Shown piece after piece: positions 24,908 to 32,578 of a stretch of DNA of 34,666 nucleotides. Position 1 is the stretch's first letter. The number at the start of each line of letters is the position of its first letter. This DNA is from Anaerobiospirillum sp. (GTDB taxonomy: Bacteria; Pseudomonadota; Gammaproteobacteria; Enterobacterales; Succinivibrionaceae): contig JARHZF010000065.1 of assembly GCA_029258325.1 (NCBI GenBank), positions 1 to 34,666 of the forward strand, read 5' to 3'. Below the pieces are notes generated by a model. That model ran no database searches. It saw nothing but the letters and a program-made list of their open reading frames with translations, and was not told the DNA's origin. A program made the position numbers and the translations under genes.

Positions 24908-25363
24908 TTACTCAATAAGATCTGTAGTCCAATTAGTCTCTTGTATCTTATTATCAATTAATCTAATTTCTTTTGAAATTAAATTAATCTCCTCTTGCAT
25001 ACTTGTAATAGAGAAAGTAGTTTTAATCTTAATCTCACTACCTGTAGCTCTATAGGTATTTTGACTACCTGCACTAATAATACGTCTATAACCTTTAACC
25101 TTAGCAAGTAAGGTATCTTTTTTAGCTATCATTTCAGTTAAAGTCATATTATCTACTACAACTTTGCAATTAGTTAAATTAATCTTAAGCATTAGATATG
25201 AAAGTCGCTCTAAACAAGAATCTAAATCTTGTTTTAACTTTGTAAAGTTTTCAATTGGCTCTTCGCCATCTTGCACTAGAGCACAATTAGATAGTCTTAC
25301 TATTAATTGTTCTATATTTTTATTTAAATCTGCTCTTTCTTGTAAAGCTTCAGCTAATTTCAT
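24908..25363 (-). CDS. DIP1984 family protein
   Basis: A 151-aa cytoplasmic helical protein. Opening MKLAEALQERADLNKNIEQL, central NCKVVVDNMTLTEMIAKKD and closing ISKEIRLIDNKIQETNWTTD followed by LIE match the DIP1984 family (named after a Corynebacterium protein, sometimes called septicolysin-like), whose function is unknown. Long coiled-coil helices are evident. ATG 25363 was chosen: it has AGGTG 7 bp upstream and gives the family N-terminus; an in-frame ATG at 25384 would add seven residues. It is monocistronic, convergent with minE. Confidence 0.8.
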   Translation of the reverse strand: MKLAEALQERADLNKNIEQLIVRLSNCALVQDGEEPIENFTKLKQDLDSCLERLSYLMLKINLTNCKVVVDNMTLTEMIAKKDTLLAKVKGYRRIISAGSQNTYRATGSEIKIKTTFSITSMQEEINLISKEIRLIDNKIQETNWTTDLIE

Positions 25364-25615
25364 ATATACACCTATAAACAACATTTAATTTTTAAATTAA
25401 ACACAATTTTTTATACATTTAACTTAAGAATTAAAGAAATTTAAAAAATATACTTTACCTAAAATTTTTATTTATGATAGCACAGGTAATTTTATAAAAA
25501 AAGATAAATACTAAATGCTTTCTTACTAAGAGAATATAAGTTCTTTTAACTTATTGTAAAAATCTATATTTATAATAGAATAACACTAGTTTTAATTTTT
25601 AATGTAGTGTGTATT

Positions 25616-26089
25616 ATGAACTTTTCTAAATATAATGAGATTATATCCTCTTGTCTTAAAGAGAAATTTGTGTGCTTAAATGGTAGAGCAAGTCGTGAAG
25701 AATTTTTTGTCTTTTTTACATTTTGCCTTACTATAAATATATTTGTTGTGCTTTTAATAGCTCTAGTACGCCCTACTCACTCTTTTATTGAACTTGTGCT
25801 TACTATAATAGATCTATTTTTATTCTTCCCTTTTTTATCTGTAAATGTAAGACGTTTGCATGATATTGAAAAAGATGGCAAACTTATATTAATTCCTATA
25901 GTATCCTTAGCCTTATCTGCAGCATCTTTAATCTTATCTTACTTTTTAGATAATATACTTGCTATTGTAGCTATAGCTTTACTTTTATTATTTATGTTCT
26001 CCTACTCTATTATACTTTTACAATTTACTAAAAAAGGTTTAGATATTCCTAATAAATATGGAGATAGTCCTTATACTGATAATGATTAA
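25616..26089 (+). CDS. DUF805 family inner-membrane protein
   Basis: A 157-aa multipass membrane protein of the YhaH/YhaI-like DUF805 family. Landmarks are LNGRASREEFFVFFTF at the start of the first helix, VNVRRLHDIEKDGK after the second (family VRRLHDxGRSG), two more hydrophobic helices, and the terminal NKYGDSP motif (family N(R/K)YG). Function is unknown in general. ATG 25616 was chosen over a GTG at 25607. An element copy follows 11 bp after the stop, then a terminator. Confidence 0.82.
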   Translation: MNFSKYNEIISSCLKEKFVCLNGRASREEFFVFFTFCLTINIFVVLLIALVRPTHSFIELVLTIIDLFLFFPFLSVNVRRLHDIEKDGKLILIPIVSLALSAASLILSYFLDNILAIVAIALLLLFMFSYSIILLQFTKKGLDIPNKYGDSPYTDND

Positions 26090-26100
26090 ATTATCTTTTG

Positions 26101-26178
26101 TAGTTTATGTGATATTTATCTTTTTTACATAAGATAGAACTATGTTATTTTAATTAACAAAGCATAATCACAATGGAT
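26101..26178 (+). repeat. Palindromic MITE-like element, copy J
   Basis: It starts TAGTTTATGTGATATTTATC; core ATGTTATTTTAATTAACAAA; right end AATCACAATGGAT is altered at the tip. The flanks CTTTTG (26095-26100) and TTTTTG (26179-26184) match at five of six positions. It lies between the DUF805 gene and its terminator. Confidence 0.8.
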
Positions 26179-26183
26179 TTTTT

Positions 26184-26210
26184 GTATAGATAAAAGATCT
26201 ATACTTTTTT
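26184..26210 (+). terminator. Intrinsic terminator after the DUF805 gene
   Basis: GTATAGAT (26184-26191) pairs exactly with ATCTATAC (26197-26204), followed by T6. It sits 20 bp before the next start codon, so the downstream gene must have its promoter close by or be read through. Confidence 0.82.
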
Positions 26211-26230
26211 ATATTGTACTCATTTAATCT

Positions 26231-27928
26231 ATGTATAAAGCTTTAACTTATTTTTTTAAATTACTGTTTTACTTTAGTCTTACTATCTATATAGCTTCAT
26301 TTTCTCAAATACATAAAGCTTATAGATTAAATGATTTATTATCACAAAGTCTTTATGATAAAGATAATAATCTTCTTGCCTATAATAAAAATAATAAAGG
26401 CAACTATTACTTTAAAACAGATACTAAAGATGTAAGTGAACTTTATCTAAAAATGCTTATAGCATCTGAGGATAAAAGGTTTAACTATCATATAGGTGTC
26501 GATCCTTTTGCTATAGTTAGAGCTTTTTATCAAAATATACATGAGCATAAAATAAAATCAGGTGCATCAACTATAGCTATGCAAACTGCTAAATTACTTT
26601 ATAAAAATAAGAGATCTTATAAAGCTAAGATAAAAGAAGCTATACTTGCAAGTGCTCTTACCCTCTATTATGGCCGTGATAGAGTTATGTCTATGTATCT
26701 ATCTATGCTCCCTTTTGGCTCTAGTATTAATAGCACAAAGGCAGCATCTTACTTTTTATTTAAAAAAGCACCTAATAAACTTAATACTTTAGAGTCAGCC
26801 TTATTAGTTGCAATACCAAAGCATCCTCGTCTTATTAGTAATATTTATAAGGAAAATAAAAAAAGAACTTTATTTTATAAAAATCTAGTTTTAAAAAGTG
26901 CTTTTATTAATAAGGTTATAGATGAAAATACTTACAAAGAAAATCTTCAAAAGGATATTGATATAATATCATGTGATGTTCATGACTTTAAAAAATGTCT
27001 TTACAAACAAAAAGCTTACTATTTAGGGCTACATGCCTTTGCTAATACTAATGAAAAAGAAATTGTATCCTTTATAGATAATAAGGTACAAAATACTTTA
27101 ATTAAGCATGCTGAAGTATTAAATAAAAATAATATTAATAAAAACTTAGGTATTGTAGTTATCTCTCATAAAAATGAGATTGTAGGTTATGTAGGTGGCA
27201 TTATGGATGAGGCTTTTTTTGTTGATATTAGTCAATCAAGACGTACAAGTGCAAGAAGTTTAGATCCATTTATCTATGCCTATGCCCTTAATAACAATAT
27301 TATAAATATAAAAGACTTAGATTTAAGCTCTAAAGTTCAAAACTATAAATTACAAGATTTAGACTCAAATAAAATTAAAGCTTATAAAAGTTTAGGTACA
27401 ACTTTAAATAACTCTTTAAATACAGAGGCAAAAATTTTATTGCAAAAAATAAAGACTAAAAACTTTTTAAGTTTTATAAATAAAGATCATAAAAATGTTA
27501 CTTGCAAAGATAATTCTTTAGCTTTAGCTCTAGGAGCTTGTTCCTCACGTCTTATTGATTTAACTAATCTTTATACTATCTTTAATCATGATGGTAATTT
27601 AAATTCTCTTAAAATATTTTATACAAAAAATAATAAAATATTTTTAAAAACAAATAGATATACTACAAAATTTACAGATAAAGCTAATATAAAAAGTATT
27701 AAAAATCTTTTAATGTACAAAGATAAAGATATTAGTTTACATTCAAGTTCAGCATATAATGATCAAGATGTTCTCTCTTTTGCTTTTAATAATAACTATA
27801 CTATAGGCCTTAGAGCTATAAAGATTGATGATAGTCCTTATTCTAATGAAGATAAAGAGTATATAAATAATTTTTTATTATTAATAACTAGCGATTTAAA
27901 CAAAATAAATAAAGAAATTGAAAGATAA
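26231..27928 (+). CDS. PBP1c-like peptidoglycan glycosyltransferase with degenerate transpeptidase domain
   Basis: A 565-aa protein: N-terminal anchor helix (about 7-24), GT51 glycosyltransferase domain, then a transpeptidase-fold domain. Glycosyltransferase motifs are intact or nearly so: ASEDKRFNYHIGVDP (catalytic E80), SGASTIAMQTAKLL (PBP1c-type SGxSTxxMQ, 110-123), KIKEA (E136), and MSMYLSMLPFG. In the transpeptidase domain the nucleophile motif (family R-S-P-G-S-x-L-K-P-F) reads RTSARSLDPF (338-347), so Ser is R342 and Lys is D345. The KTGT(S) motif reads HSSSA (504-508). Only the SxN motif (SLN, 395-397) survives. It is shorter than E. coli PbpC (770 aa). It should polymerise glycan but not cross-link. 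Symbol left open because orthology to pbpC is not certain. Confidence 0.8.
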   Translation: MYKALTYFFKLLFYFSLTIYIASFSQIHKAYRLNDLLSQSLYDKDNNLLAYNKNNKGNYYFKTDTKDVSELYLKMLIASEDKRFNYHIGVDPFAIVRAFYQNIHEHKIKSGASTIAMQTAKLLYKNKRSYKAKIKEAILASALTLYYGRDRVMSMYLSMLPFGSSINSTKAASYFLFKKAPNKLNTLESALLVAIPKHPRLISNIYKENKKRTLFYKNLVLKSAFINKVIDENTYKENLQKDIDIISCDVHDFKKCLYKQKAYYLGLHAFANTNEKEIVSFIDNKVQNTLIKHAEVLNKNNINKNLGIVVISHKNEIVGYVGGIMDEAFFVDISQSRRTSARSLDPFIYAYALNNNIINIKDLDLSSKVQNYKLQDLDSNKIKAYKSLGTTLNNSLNTEAKILLQKIKTKNFLSFINKDHKNVTCKDNSLALALGACSSRLIDLTNLYTIFNHDGNLNSLKIFYTKNNKIFLKTNRYTTKFTDKANIKSIKNLLMYKDKDISLHSSSAYNDQDVLSFAFNNNYTIGLRAIKIDDSPYSNEDKEYINNFLLLITSDLNKINKEIER

Positions 27929-27986
27929 TATAATGTTTAATATAATATGTCATATGTTTTATATTTCTAAATGGATAAATTTACAT

Positions 27987-28481
27987 ATGTTTAAAAAAAT
28001 ATTAATTGTAATATCTTTAATGGCTACTATTTTTAGTGCTATAGCAACTGAAATAAAAACTTCTGCTTTTTACTTTAATGTAGGTAATCAATGGGAAATT
28101 GATACACCCTATGCTCAAAATCAAAATCATGAAACATTTTCTATTATAAAAGAAGGTAACGTTAGTATGTTACAAGTAGATATATATTCAGGTGGTGGTA
28201 ATGCTAATCTTGCTATGAACACCTATGTAAATATGTTAAAAAAAGAACTTACTAATTTTAAAATTATTAAAAAAACTAATGATTTTGGTATGAATGTACA
28301 ATACTTTGAAGCAGATGAGGCAGATGGTGCTGTTTTAACTGCAAATAACAAAAATAAAACATCATCTTTTATTTATTTTGGTAGCTATGAAAAATCAGAT
28401 CTTGCAGAAGATTTAAAAGATGCTTTCCGTGGTATGGTTATTATTAATAATAATGAGGATTTACTACCTAAAGTTAAATAA
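27987..28481 (+). CDS. Exported protein of unknown function
   Basis: A 164-aa protein with a signal peptide (MFKKILIVISLMATIFSAIA, cleavage near residue 20). The mature domain of about 140 residues mixes strands and helices, with the motifs NVGNQWEIDTPYAQNQNHET, DIYSGGGNANLAMNTYVNML and FIYFGSYEKSDLAEDLKDAF. It recalls small periplasmic domains that bind or sense envelope components, but no family was recognised. ATG 27987 was chosen because it opens the signal peptide; the open frame extends upstream to 27918, overlapping the PBP1c-like gene. Being 58 bp downstream of that gene on the same strand, it is probably co-transcribed and may work in the same envelope process. Confidence 0.6.
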   Translation: MFKKILIVISLMATIFSAIATEIKTSAFYFNVGNQWEIDTPYAQNQNHETFSIIKEGNVSMLQVDIYSGGGNANLAMNTYVNMLKKELTNFKIIKKTNDFGMNVQYFEADEADGAVLTANNKNKTSSFIYFGSYEKSDLAEDLKDAFRGMVIINNNEDLLPKVK

Positions 28482-28492
28482 TTACTATCATA

Positions 28493-28519
28493 TGTAGTGT
28501 GACTTATAGTCACACTACA
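28493..28519. terminator. Long hairpin between convergent genes
   Basis: TGTAGTGTGACT (28493-28504) pairs exactly with AGTCACACTACA (28508-28519) around TAT. It has no strong T-run on either side, but its position between convergent stop codons suggests transcription termination. Confidence 0.65.
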
Positions 28520-28538
28520 GATAAATATCTTTTAAACT

Positions 28539-29057
28539 TTAATCTTTTATATCATTTTGTTCTTTTAAATCATTTTTTATTCTTGATATTATATTTCTAT
28601 CAATATCTAATTCTGTAGCTATTTTGACAATAGATAAAGGAATTTTTTTACAGGAATTTAATATATAGTAATATAATCTATTAGTCATACGATATTGATC
28701 GTGTTTAAATATAATATCTTGAAAGAAAGCCTTTTGACATTCTTTACATTTATATCTTGGTTTTGTTATAACTAAAATTACTTTCTTATCACCTATAGGT
28801 GTGTCAGCTATTTCTACTTCAAATAAGCCATGTCTTCTTATTGAAGTTGAATTACATTTAGGACAATGATAAGGAGTATTTATTTCTACTTCTTTATCTT
28901 GTTCTAAATAAATATAAAGATATTTGGCATCAAACTCATCACACTCTTCACCATTTTTATCTTTTTTAAAAGATATAGATGTGCAGTTATAGCCTGGGAA
29001 TAAATCAAAGATATTATTTCTTATAGAGAGATTAAAACTATTTTTATAATTATCCAT
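28539..29057 (-). CDS. Orphan ISL3-type zinc-ribbon and helix-turn-helix protein
   Basis: A 172-aa protein equal to the N-terminal DNA-binding part of ISL3-family transposases. Zinc ligands are CPKC (65-68) and CKEC (104-107), with family text RRHGLFEVEIADTPIGDKKV and RYKCKECQKAFFQ. A helix-turn-helix follows at about 140-165 (SIVKIATELDIDRNIISRIK). It ends there, with no DDE catalytic domain; a long hairpin and a convergent gene follow directly, so no remnant of the rest is present. A good site AGGGA precedes ATG and the frame is intact. It is either a truncated transposase or a domesticated regulator. Confidence 0.75.
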   Translation of the reverse strand: MDNYKNSFNLSIRNNIFDLFPGYNCTSISFKKDKNGEECDEFDAKYLYIYLEQDKEVEINTPYHCPKCNSTSIRRHGLFEVEIADTPIGDKKVILVITKPRYKCKECQKAFFQDIIFKHDQYRMTNRLYYYILNSCKKIPLSIVKIATELDIDRNIISRIKNDLKEQNDIKD

Positions 29058-29186
29058 ATTTTCCCTATTAAGTTGCTCTAAGATAATATGAAAATCATTA
29101 TATACTTATGCAATAAGTACATATAAAGTAAGTGATAAATAATTTTAAAAACAGACAAAGATAAGATTTTAAGAGTGAGTAGATAT

Positions 29187-29207
29187 AAAAAAAACCTCAT
29201 TATGAGG
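29187..29207 (-). terminator. Intrinsic terminator of tRNA-Leu
   Basis: On the - strand CCTCA (29203-29207) pairs with TGAGG (29195-29199) around TAA, followed by T8 (29187-29194). It lies 13 bp past the tRNA 3' end. Confidence 0.75.
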
Positions 29208-29220
29208 CTTTCTTTATGGT

Positions 29221-29310
29221 TGGTGCCCAGGGCCGGGGTCGAACCGGCACGAACGTATAAGGTTCGAGGGATTTTAAGTCCCTTGTGTCTACCAATTTCA
29301 CCACCTGGGC
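29221..29310 (-). tRNA. tRNA-Leu (anticodon UAA)
   Basis: A 90-nt class II tRNA with encoded CCA. Acceptor GCCCAGG pairs with CCTGGGC. The anticodon arm AGGGA-CTTAAAA-TCCCT puts UAA in the loop. The long variable arm CGAAC/GTTCG and the T arm GCCGG-TTCGACC-CCGGC are perfect. It reads UUA, the dominant leucine codon in these AT-rich genes. Confidence 0.97.
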
Positions 29311-29324
29311 AATCAATGAGTACT

Positions 29325-29352
29325 ATTATAGATATTTTTAACAAAATGTCAA
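29325..29352 (-). promoter_or_regulatory. Consensus sigma-70 promoter of tRNA-Leu
   Basis: On the - strand TTGACA (29347-29352) and TATAAT (29325-29330) are separated by 16 bp. Both hexamers are perfect, and the -10 lies 14 bp before the tRNA 5' end. The clearest promoter in the window. Confidence 0.9.
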
Positions 29353-29406
29353 ATATTTTTTTTAATTTTTTTTTAAATTAAAATATATTCAGCTAAAATT
29401 ACCTAT

Positions 29407-30546
29407 CTATAAGATTTTCTTACTTAAAGTGTCTAAAATAATAAAAGCTTTTTCTAGCTCGTCTATATAAATACATTCATCAATACTATGAGCATATTTG
29501 ATACTACCAGGACCTAAAATAGCTAAAGGAGCAAGTTTTGATAAAAAAGCACCTTCTGTTGAATAATTAACACAAAGACTTTTATCACCTATCACATCTT
29601 CAAGTAAATCTATTGTAGCTTTATCACTACACTCAAAAGGCTCTATATGTGCATATGATTTTTTAAGACTAAATTTGCATAAACTTTCTTTATTTAAATT
29701 TAAAACTAAATTATTTAAATCATCAAATGCCATATCACTTGTATATGACGGTAATACCCTTAAGTCTAAAAGCATTTTGACATGAGGACAGACAATATTT
29801 GATCTAAAACCACCATCAATAACACCTATATTTAAAGTTGTATAAGGTACTGCAAAACGTGTATCTACCTCTTTTTTTAAAGACTCTTTATACTTATTTA
29901 AAGTATTAACAAAAAGCATAGCACCATCTATAGCATTTATACCTAAATCAGGATTAGATGAATGAGCACTTTTACCCTCTATGTCAAGCTGTAATGACAT
30001 ATAACCTTTGTGAGCAATAACAGCTTTATTTTCTGTAGACTCTCCTATTAATATTAAATCAGGTCTATATGTAGCCTTTGCTAAATAATCTATAGCACCT
30101 TTCATATCTGTCTCTTCATCACAACTAAATAAAGCACTTATAGGTTTTTTAAGACTATCTTTATCTAACTTTGACATAAAAAGCATAATAAGAGCTAAAT
30201 AACCTTTCATATCTGTAGTGCCTAAACCTACTAATTTATTATCAATATGCTCTAATACAAATGGATCTGTTTGCCATAAAGCTTTATTACAAGGCACTGT
30301 ATCTGTATGTCCTGATAATAAAAGACCACCATCACTAAGTTTTGAACTTACATAAAGATTTTCTTTTTTATCTGTAACTTTATATCTTATAGTGTGAAAA
30401 TTAAACTTCTTATAAAAAGACTCTACATAATCTAATAAATCTTTATTACTCATATCCTCATCTGCATTAGTAGAACTAATAGTATTAAAAGCAATAAGAT
30501 TTTTTAAAATCTCTTTATATTCATCTAAATAATTTAAAAAAGACAT
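29407..30546 (-). CDS. argE: Acetylornithine deacetylase
   Basis: M20-family zinc hydrolase, 379 aa (E. coli ArgE 383 aa), releasing ornithine from N-acetylornithine in the linear arginine pathway. Motifs: LLSGHTDTVPCNKALWQTDP (metal His/catalytic Asp), GLGTTDMKGYLAL (bridging Asp), FSCDEETDMKGA (catalytic Glu-Glu), GESTENKAVIAHKG, the lid domain and a C-terminal YSTEGAFLS with GPGSIKYAHSIDE. It is divergent from argC as in E. coli, across a 184-bp gap. A site AAGGAT lies 8 bp before ATG. Confidence 0.92.
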   Translation of the reverse strand: MSFLNYLDEYKEILKNLIAFNTISSTNADEDMSNKDLLDYVESFYKKFNFHTIRYKVTDKKENLYVSSKLSDGGLLLSGHTDTVPCNKALWQTDPFVLEHIDNKLVGLGTTDMKGYLALIMLFMSKLDKDSLKKPISALFSCDEETDMKGAIDYLAKATYRPDLILIGESTENKAVIAHKGYMSLQLDIEGKSAHSSNPDLGINAIDGAMLFVNTLNKYKESLKKEVDTRFAVPYTTLNIGVIDGGFRSNIVCPHVKMLLDLRVLPSYTSDMAFDDLNNLVLNLNKESLCKFSLKKSYAHIEPFECSDKATIDLLEDVIGDKSLCVNYSTEGAFLSKLAPLAILGPGSIKYAHSIDECIYIDELEKAFIILDTLSKKIL

Positions 30547-30654
30547 AATTTATCCTTATTTATTAATAATAAAAGTGCTTTATTTTTGTGCAATATTAAA
30601 CTAATTTACCAAAAAATAGTTAATTTTTATAAAAAAACTTATTTTTATGGATCA

Positions 30655-30676
30655 AAATAGAGCATTAGCTCTATTT
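30655..30676 (+). other. Hairpin in the argC leader
   Basis: AAATAGAGC (30655-30663) pairs exactly with GCTCTATTT (30668-30676) around ATTA, 55 bp before the argC start. No ArgR box of the usual TnAAT-4-ATTnA form was visible in the argE-argC gap. This hairpin could be a leader structure; its regulatory role is speculative. Confidence 0.4.
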
Positions 30677-30730
30677 ATCAATAACTTATGTAAAAATAAA
30701 AATACAAAAAAAATAAATAAGGATATTTTA

Positions 30731-31738
30731 ATGTTATTAAAAACAATTATTGTAGGTGCAAGTGGCTATGTTGGACTTGAACTTATAAAAATATTAAATA
30801 AACATGACAATATAAAGATTTGTAATCTTTATGTATCTTCACAAAGTGAAGATAAAAATAAAGATATAGCTACATTACATGGATCTTTATATGATGTTTT
30901 TAATATGAAGCTTGAATCTTTAGATAATGTATCTTTAATTGCAAAAAATTGTGATGTTGTTTTTCTTGCAACAGATCATAAGGTAAGTCACGATCTTGCT
31001 CCTATTTTCTATAAACATAATTGCCATGTTTTTGATTTATCAGGAGCATTTAGAGTAAAAGATATTGACTCTTATAAGAAATATTATGCTTTTACACATG
31101 AGCATAAAGATCTATTAGACAAAGCTATTTATGGTCTTTGTGAATTTGCAGATACAAATGCCTTAAAAGAAAGTAGATTAATTTCTCTTCCAGGTTGTTA
31201 TCCTACTGCAAGTCAACTTGCCCTAAAACCTCTTGTGCAAGAACAAGTACTTGATAATAACTTTAAAGTTATTATAAATGCTATAAGTGGAGTTACAGGT
31301 GCAGGACGTAAAGCTAGTTTAACTAATAGCTTTTGTGAAATAAGTACACAAGCTTATAACATCTTTACACATAGACATCAATTTGAAATTGAGGATAAAT
31401 TACAAACAAAAGTAATCTTTAACCCTCATCTTGGTAATTTTAAGCGTGGTATTCTAGCTACTATTAGTGCTAAGTTAAATGCAAATTATACTAAAGATGA
31501 TATAAAAGAAATTTTTACAAATTATTATGGTAAATCCAAATTTGTAAGATTAAAAGATACTATGCCCAAAATTATGGATGTTGAAAACCTACCTTTTTGT
31601 GACCTTAGCTTTTGTATAGATGATGGTTATATAGTTATAGGTTCTGCTATAGATAACTTATTAAAGGGGGCAGCATCTCAAGCTGTACAAGCTTTAAATT
31701 TACACTTTAATTTTAATGAAGATAAAGCAATTATTTAG
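30731..31738 (+). CDS. argC: N-acetyl-gamma-glutamyl-phosphate reductase
   Basis: Third enzyme of arginine synthesis, 335 aa (E. coli 334 aa). The NADP-binding start is IIVGASGYVGLELIKIL. The catalytic Cys lies in SLPGCYPTASQLA, and later GVTGAGRKASLTNSFCEIST, HRHQFEIE and FNPHLGNFKRG match the family. ATG 30731 was chosen because AAGGAT lies 8 bp upstream and the protein then matches family length; an in-frame ATG at 30647 without a ribosome-binding site would add 28 residues. First gene of an argC-argB-argA-argD run. Confidence 0.95.
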   Translation: MLLKTIIVGASGYVGLELIKILNKHDNIKICNLYVSSQSEDKNKDIATLHGSLYDVFNMKLESLDNVSLIAKNCDVVFLATDHKVSHDLAPIFYKHNCHVFDLSGAFRVKDIDSYKKYYAFTHEHKDLLDKAIYGLCEFADTNALKESRLISLPGCYPTASQLALKPLVQEQVLDNNFKVIINAISGVTGAGRKASLTNSFCEISTQAYNIFTHRHQFEIEDKLQTKVIFNPHLGNFKRGILATISAKLNANYTKDDIKEIFTNYYGKSKFVRLKDTMPKIMDVENLPFCDLSFCIDDGYIVIGSAIDNLLKGAASQAVQALNLHFNFNEDKAII

Positions 31739-31746
31739 GAGATAAT

Positions 31747-32505
31747 ATGAATACGCTTGTCATTAAATTAAGTGGTAAAGCTCTTTTAGATGAAGACAAA
31801 CTGTCTTTATTCTTTCAAAATATAAACTTAAAGAACACTAAAATAATCTTAGTTCATGGTGGTGGTATTGAAGTTGATAATATACTAAATGCCCTAAACT
31901 TACCATCAGATAAGATAAATGGTGTACGTGTAAGTACTAAAGAGCAAATACCATATATAGTTGCTGTTTTAGCAGGTCTTTGTAATAAAAAGATTCAAGC
32001 TTTACTTATAAAAAATAAGATTAAAGCTCAAGGTATCTTATGTACAGATCATGATATTACAACACTTATTAAAAGTTCTTTTGAATATGGTTATGTAGGT
32101 TATACAAAACCTAATGACAAATCATTTTTAGATTATCTTTTACAAAAAGATATAGTACCTATTATTGCCTCAATTGGTATTTTAGATAATGGTGATATTT
32201 TAAATATAAATGCAGATGATGTAGCTAAGTCTATTGCATCTTTATATAAATGTCCTCTTATCTTTTTATCCGATGTTATAGGTGTTTTTGATGCTAATAA
32301 AGATGTAATACCTTGTATTGATAAATCTTACTATCAAGAACTTTTAGACAATAATGTTATAAAAGATGGTATGGCTTTAAAAGTAAAAGAAGCATTAGAT
32401 ACAGCAGAATATACAAAATCTTCCATATTTATCACATCACTTGATAATCCTTACCTACAAGATCTATCTACACTTCGACGACTAGGCACAGAAATTAAAG
32501 CCTAA
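31747..32505 (+). CDS. argB: Acetylglutamate kinase
   Basis: Amino-acid kinase fold, 252 aa (E. coli 258 aa), phosphorylating N-acetylglutamate. Motifs: VIKLSGKALL at the start, ILVHGGGIEVDNIL (substrate and phosphate loop), the GYVGYTKPND segment, ILNINADDVAKSIA (catalytic Asp region), FLSDVIGVFD and KVKEALDTAEY. It lacks the N-terminal helix of the arginine-inhibited hexameric ArgB, as in enterics, which fits feedback control at ArgA instead. It starts 8 bp after argC with AGGAGAT. Confidence 0.94.
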   Translation: MNTLVIKLSGKALLDEDKLSLFFQNINLKNTKIILVHGGGIEVDNILNALNLPSDKINGVRVSTKEQIPYIVAVLAGLCNKKIQALLIKNKIKAQGILCTDHDITTLIKSSFEYGYVGYTKPNDKSFLDYLLQKDIVPIIASIGILDNGDILNINADDVAKSIASLYKCPLIFLSDVIGVFDANKDVIPCIDKSYYQELLDNNVIKDGMALKVKEALDTAEYTKSSIFITSLDNPYLQDLSTLRRLGTEIKA

Positions 32506-32578
32506 GCTTATCAGCCCCTATTTTTTAAAATTTAATTAAAAACCTTAGAGAAATTGTATCTATATATTGGAGTTTTTT

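Noticed and set aside
24822-25055. 77-aa rightward open frame after minE
   Set aside because: Mostly antisense to the DIP1984-family gene, no ribosome-binding site.
29078-29381. Open frames on both strands across the tRNA-Leu region
   Set aside because: They run through the tRNA gene and its promoter and terminator; the folded tRNA explains the sequence.
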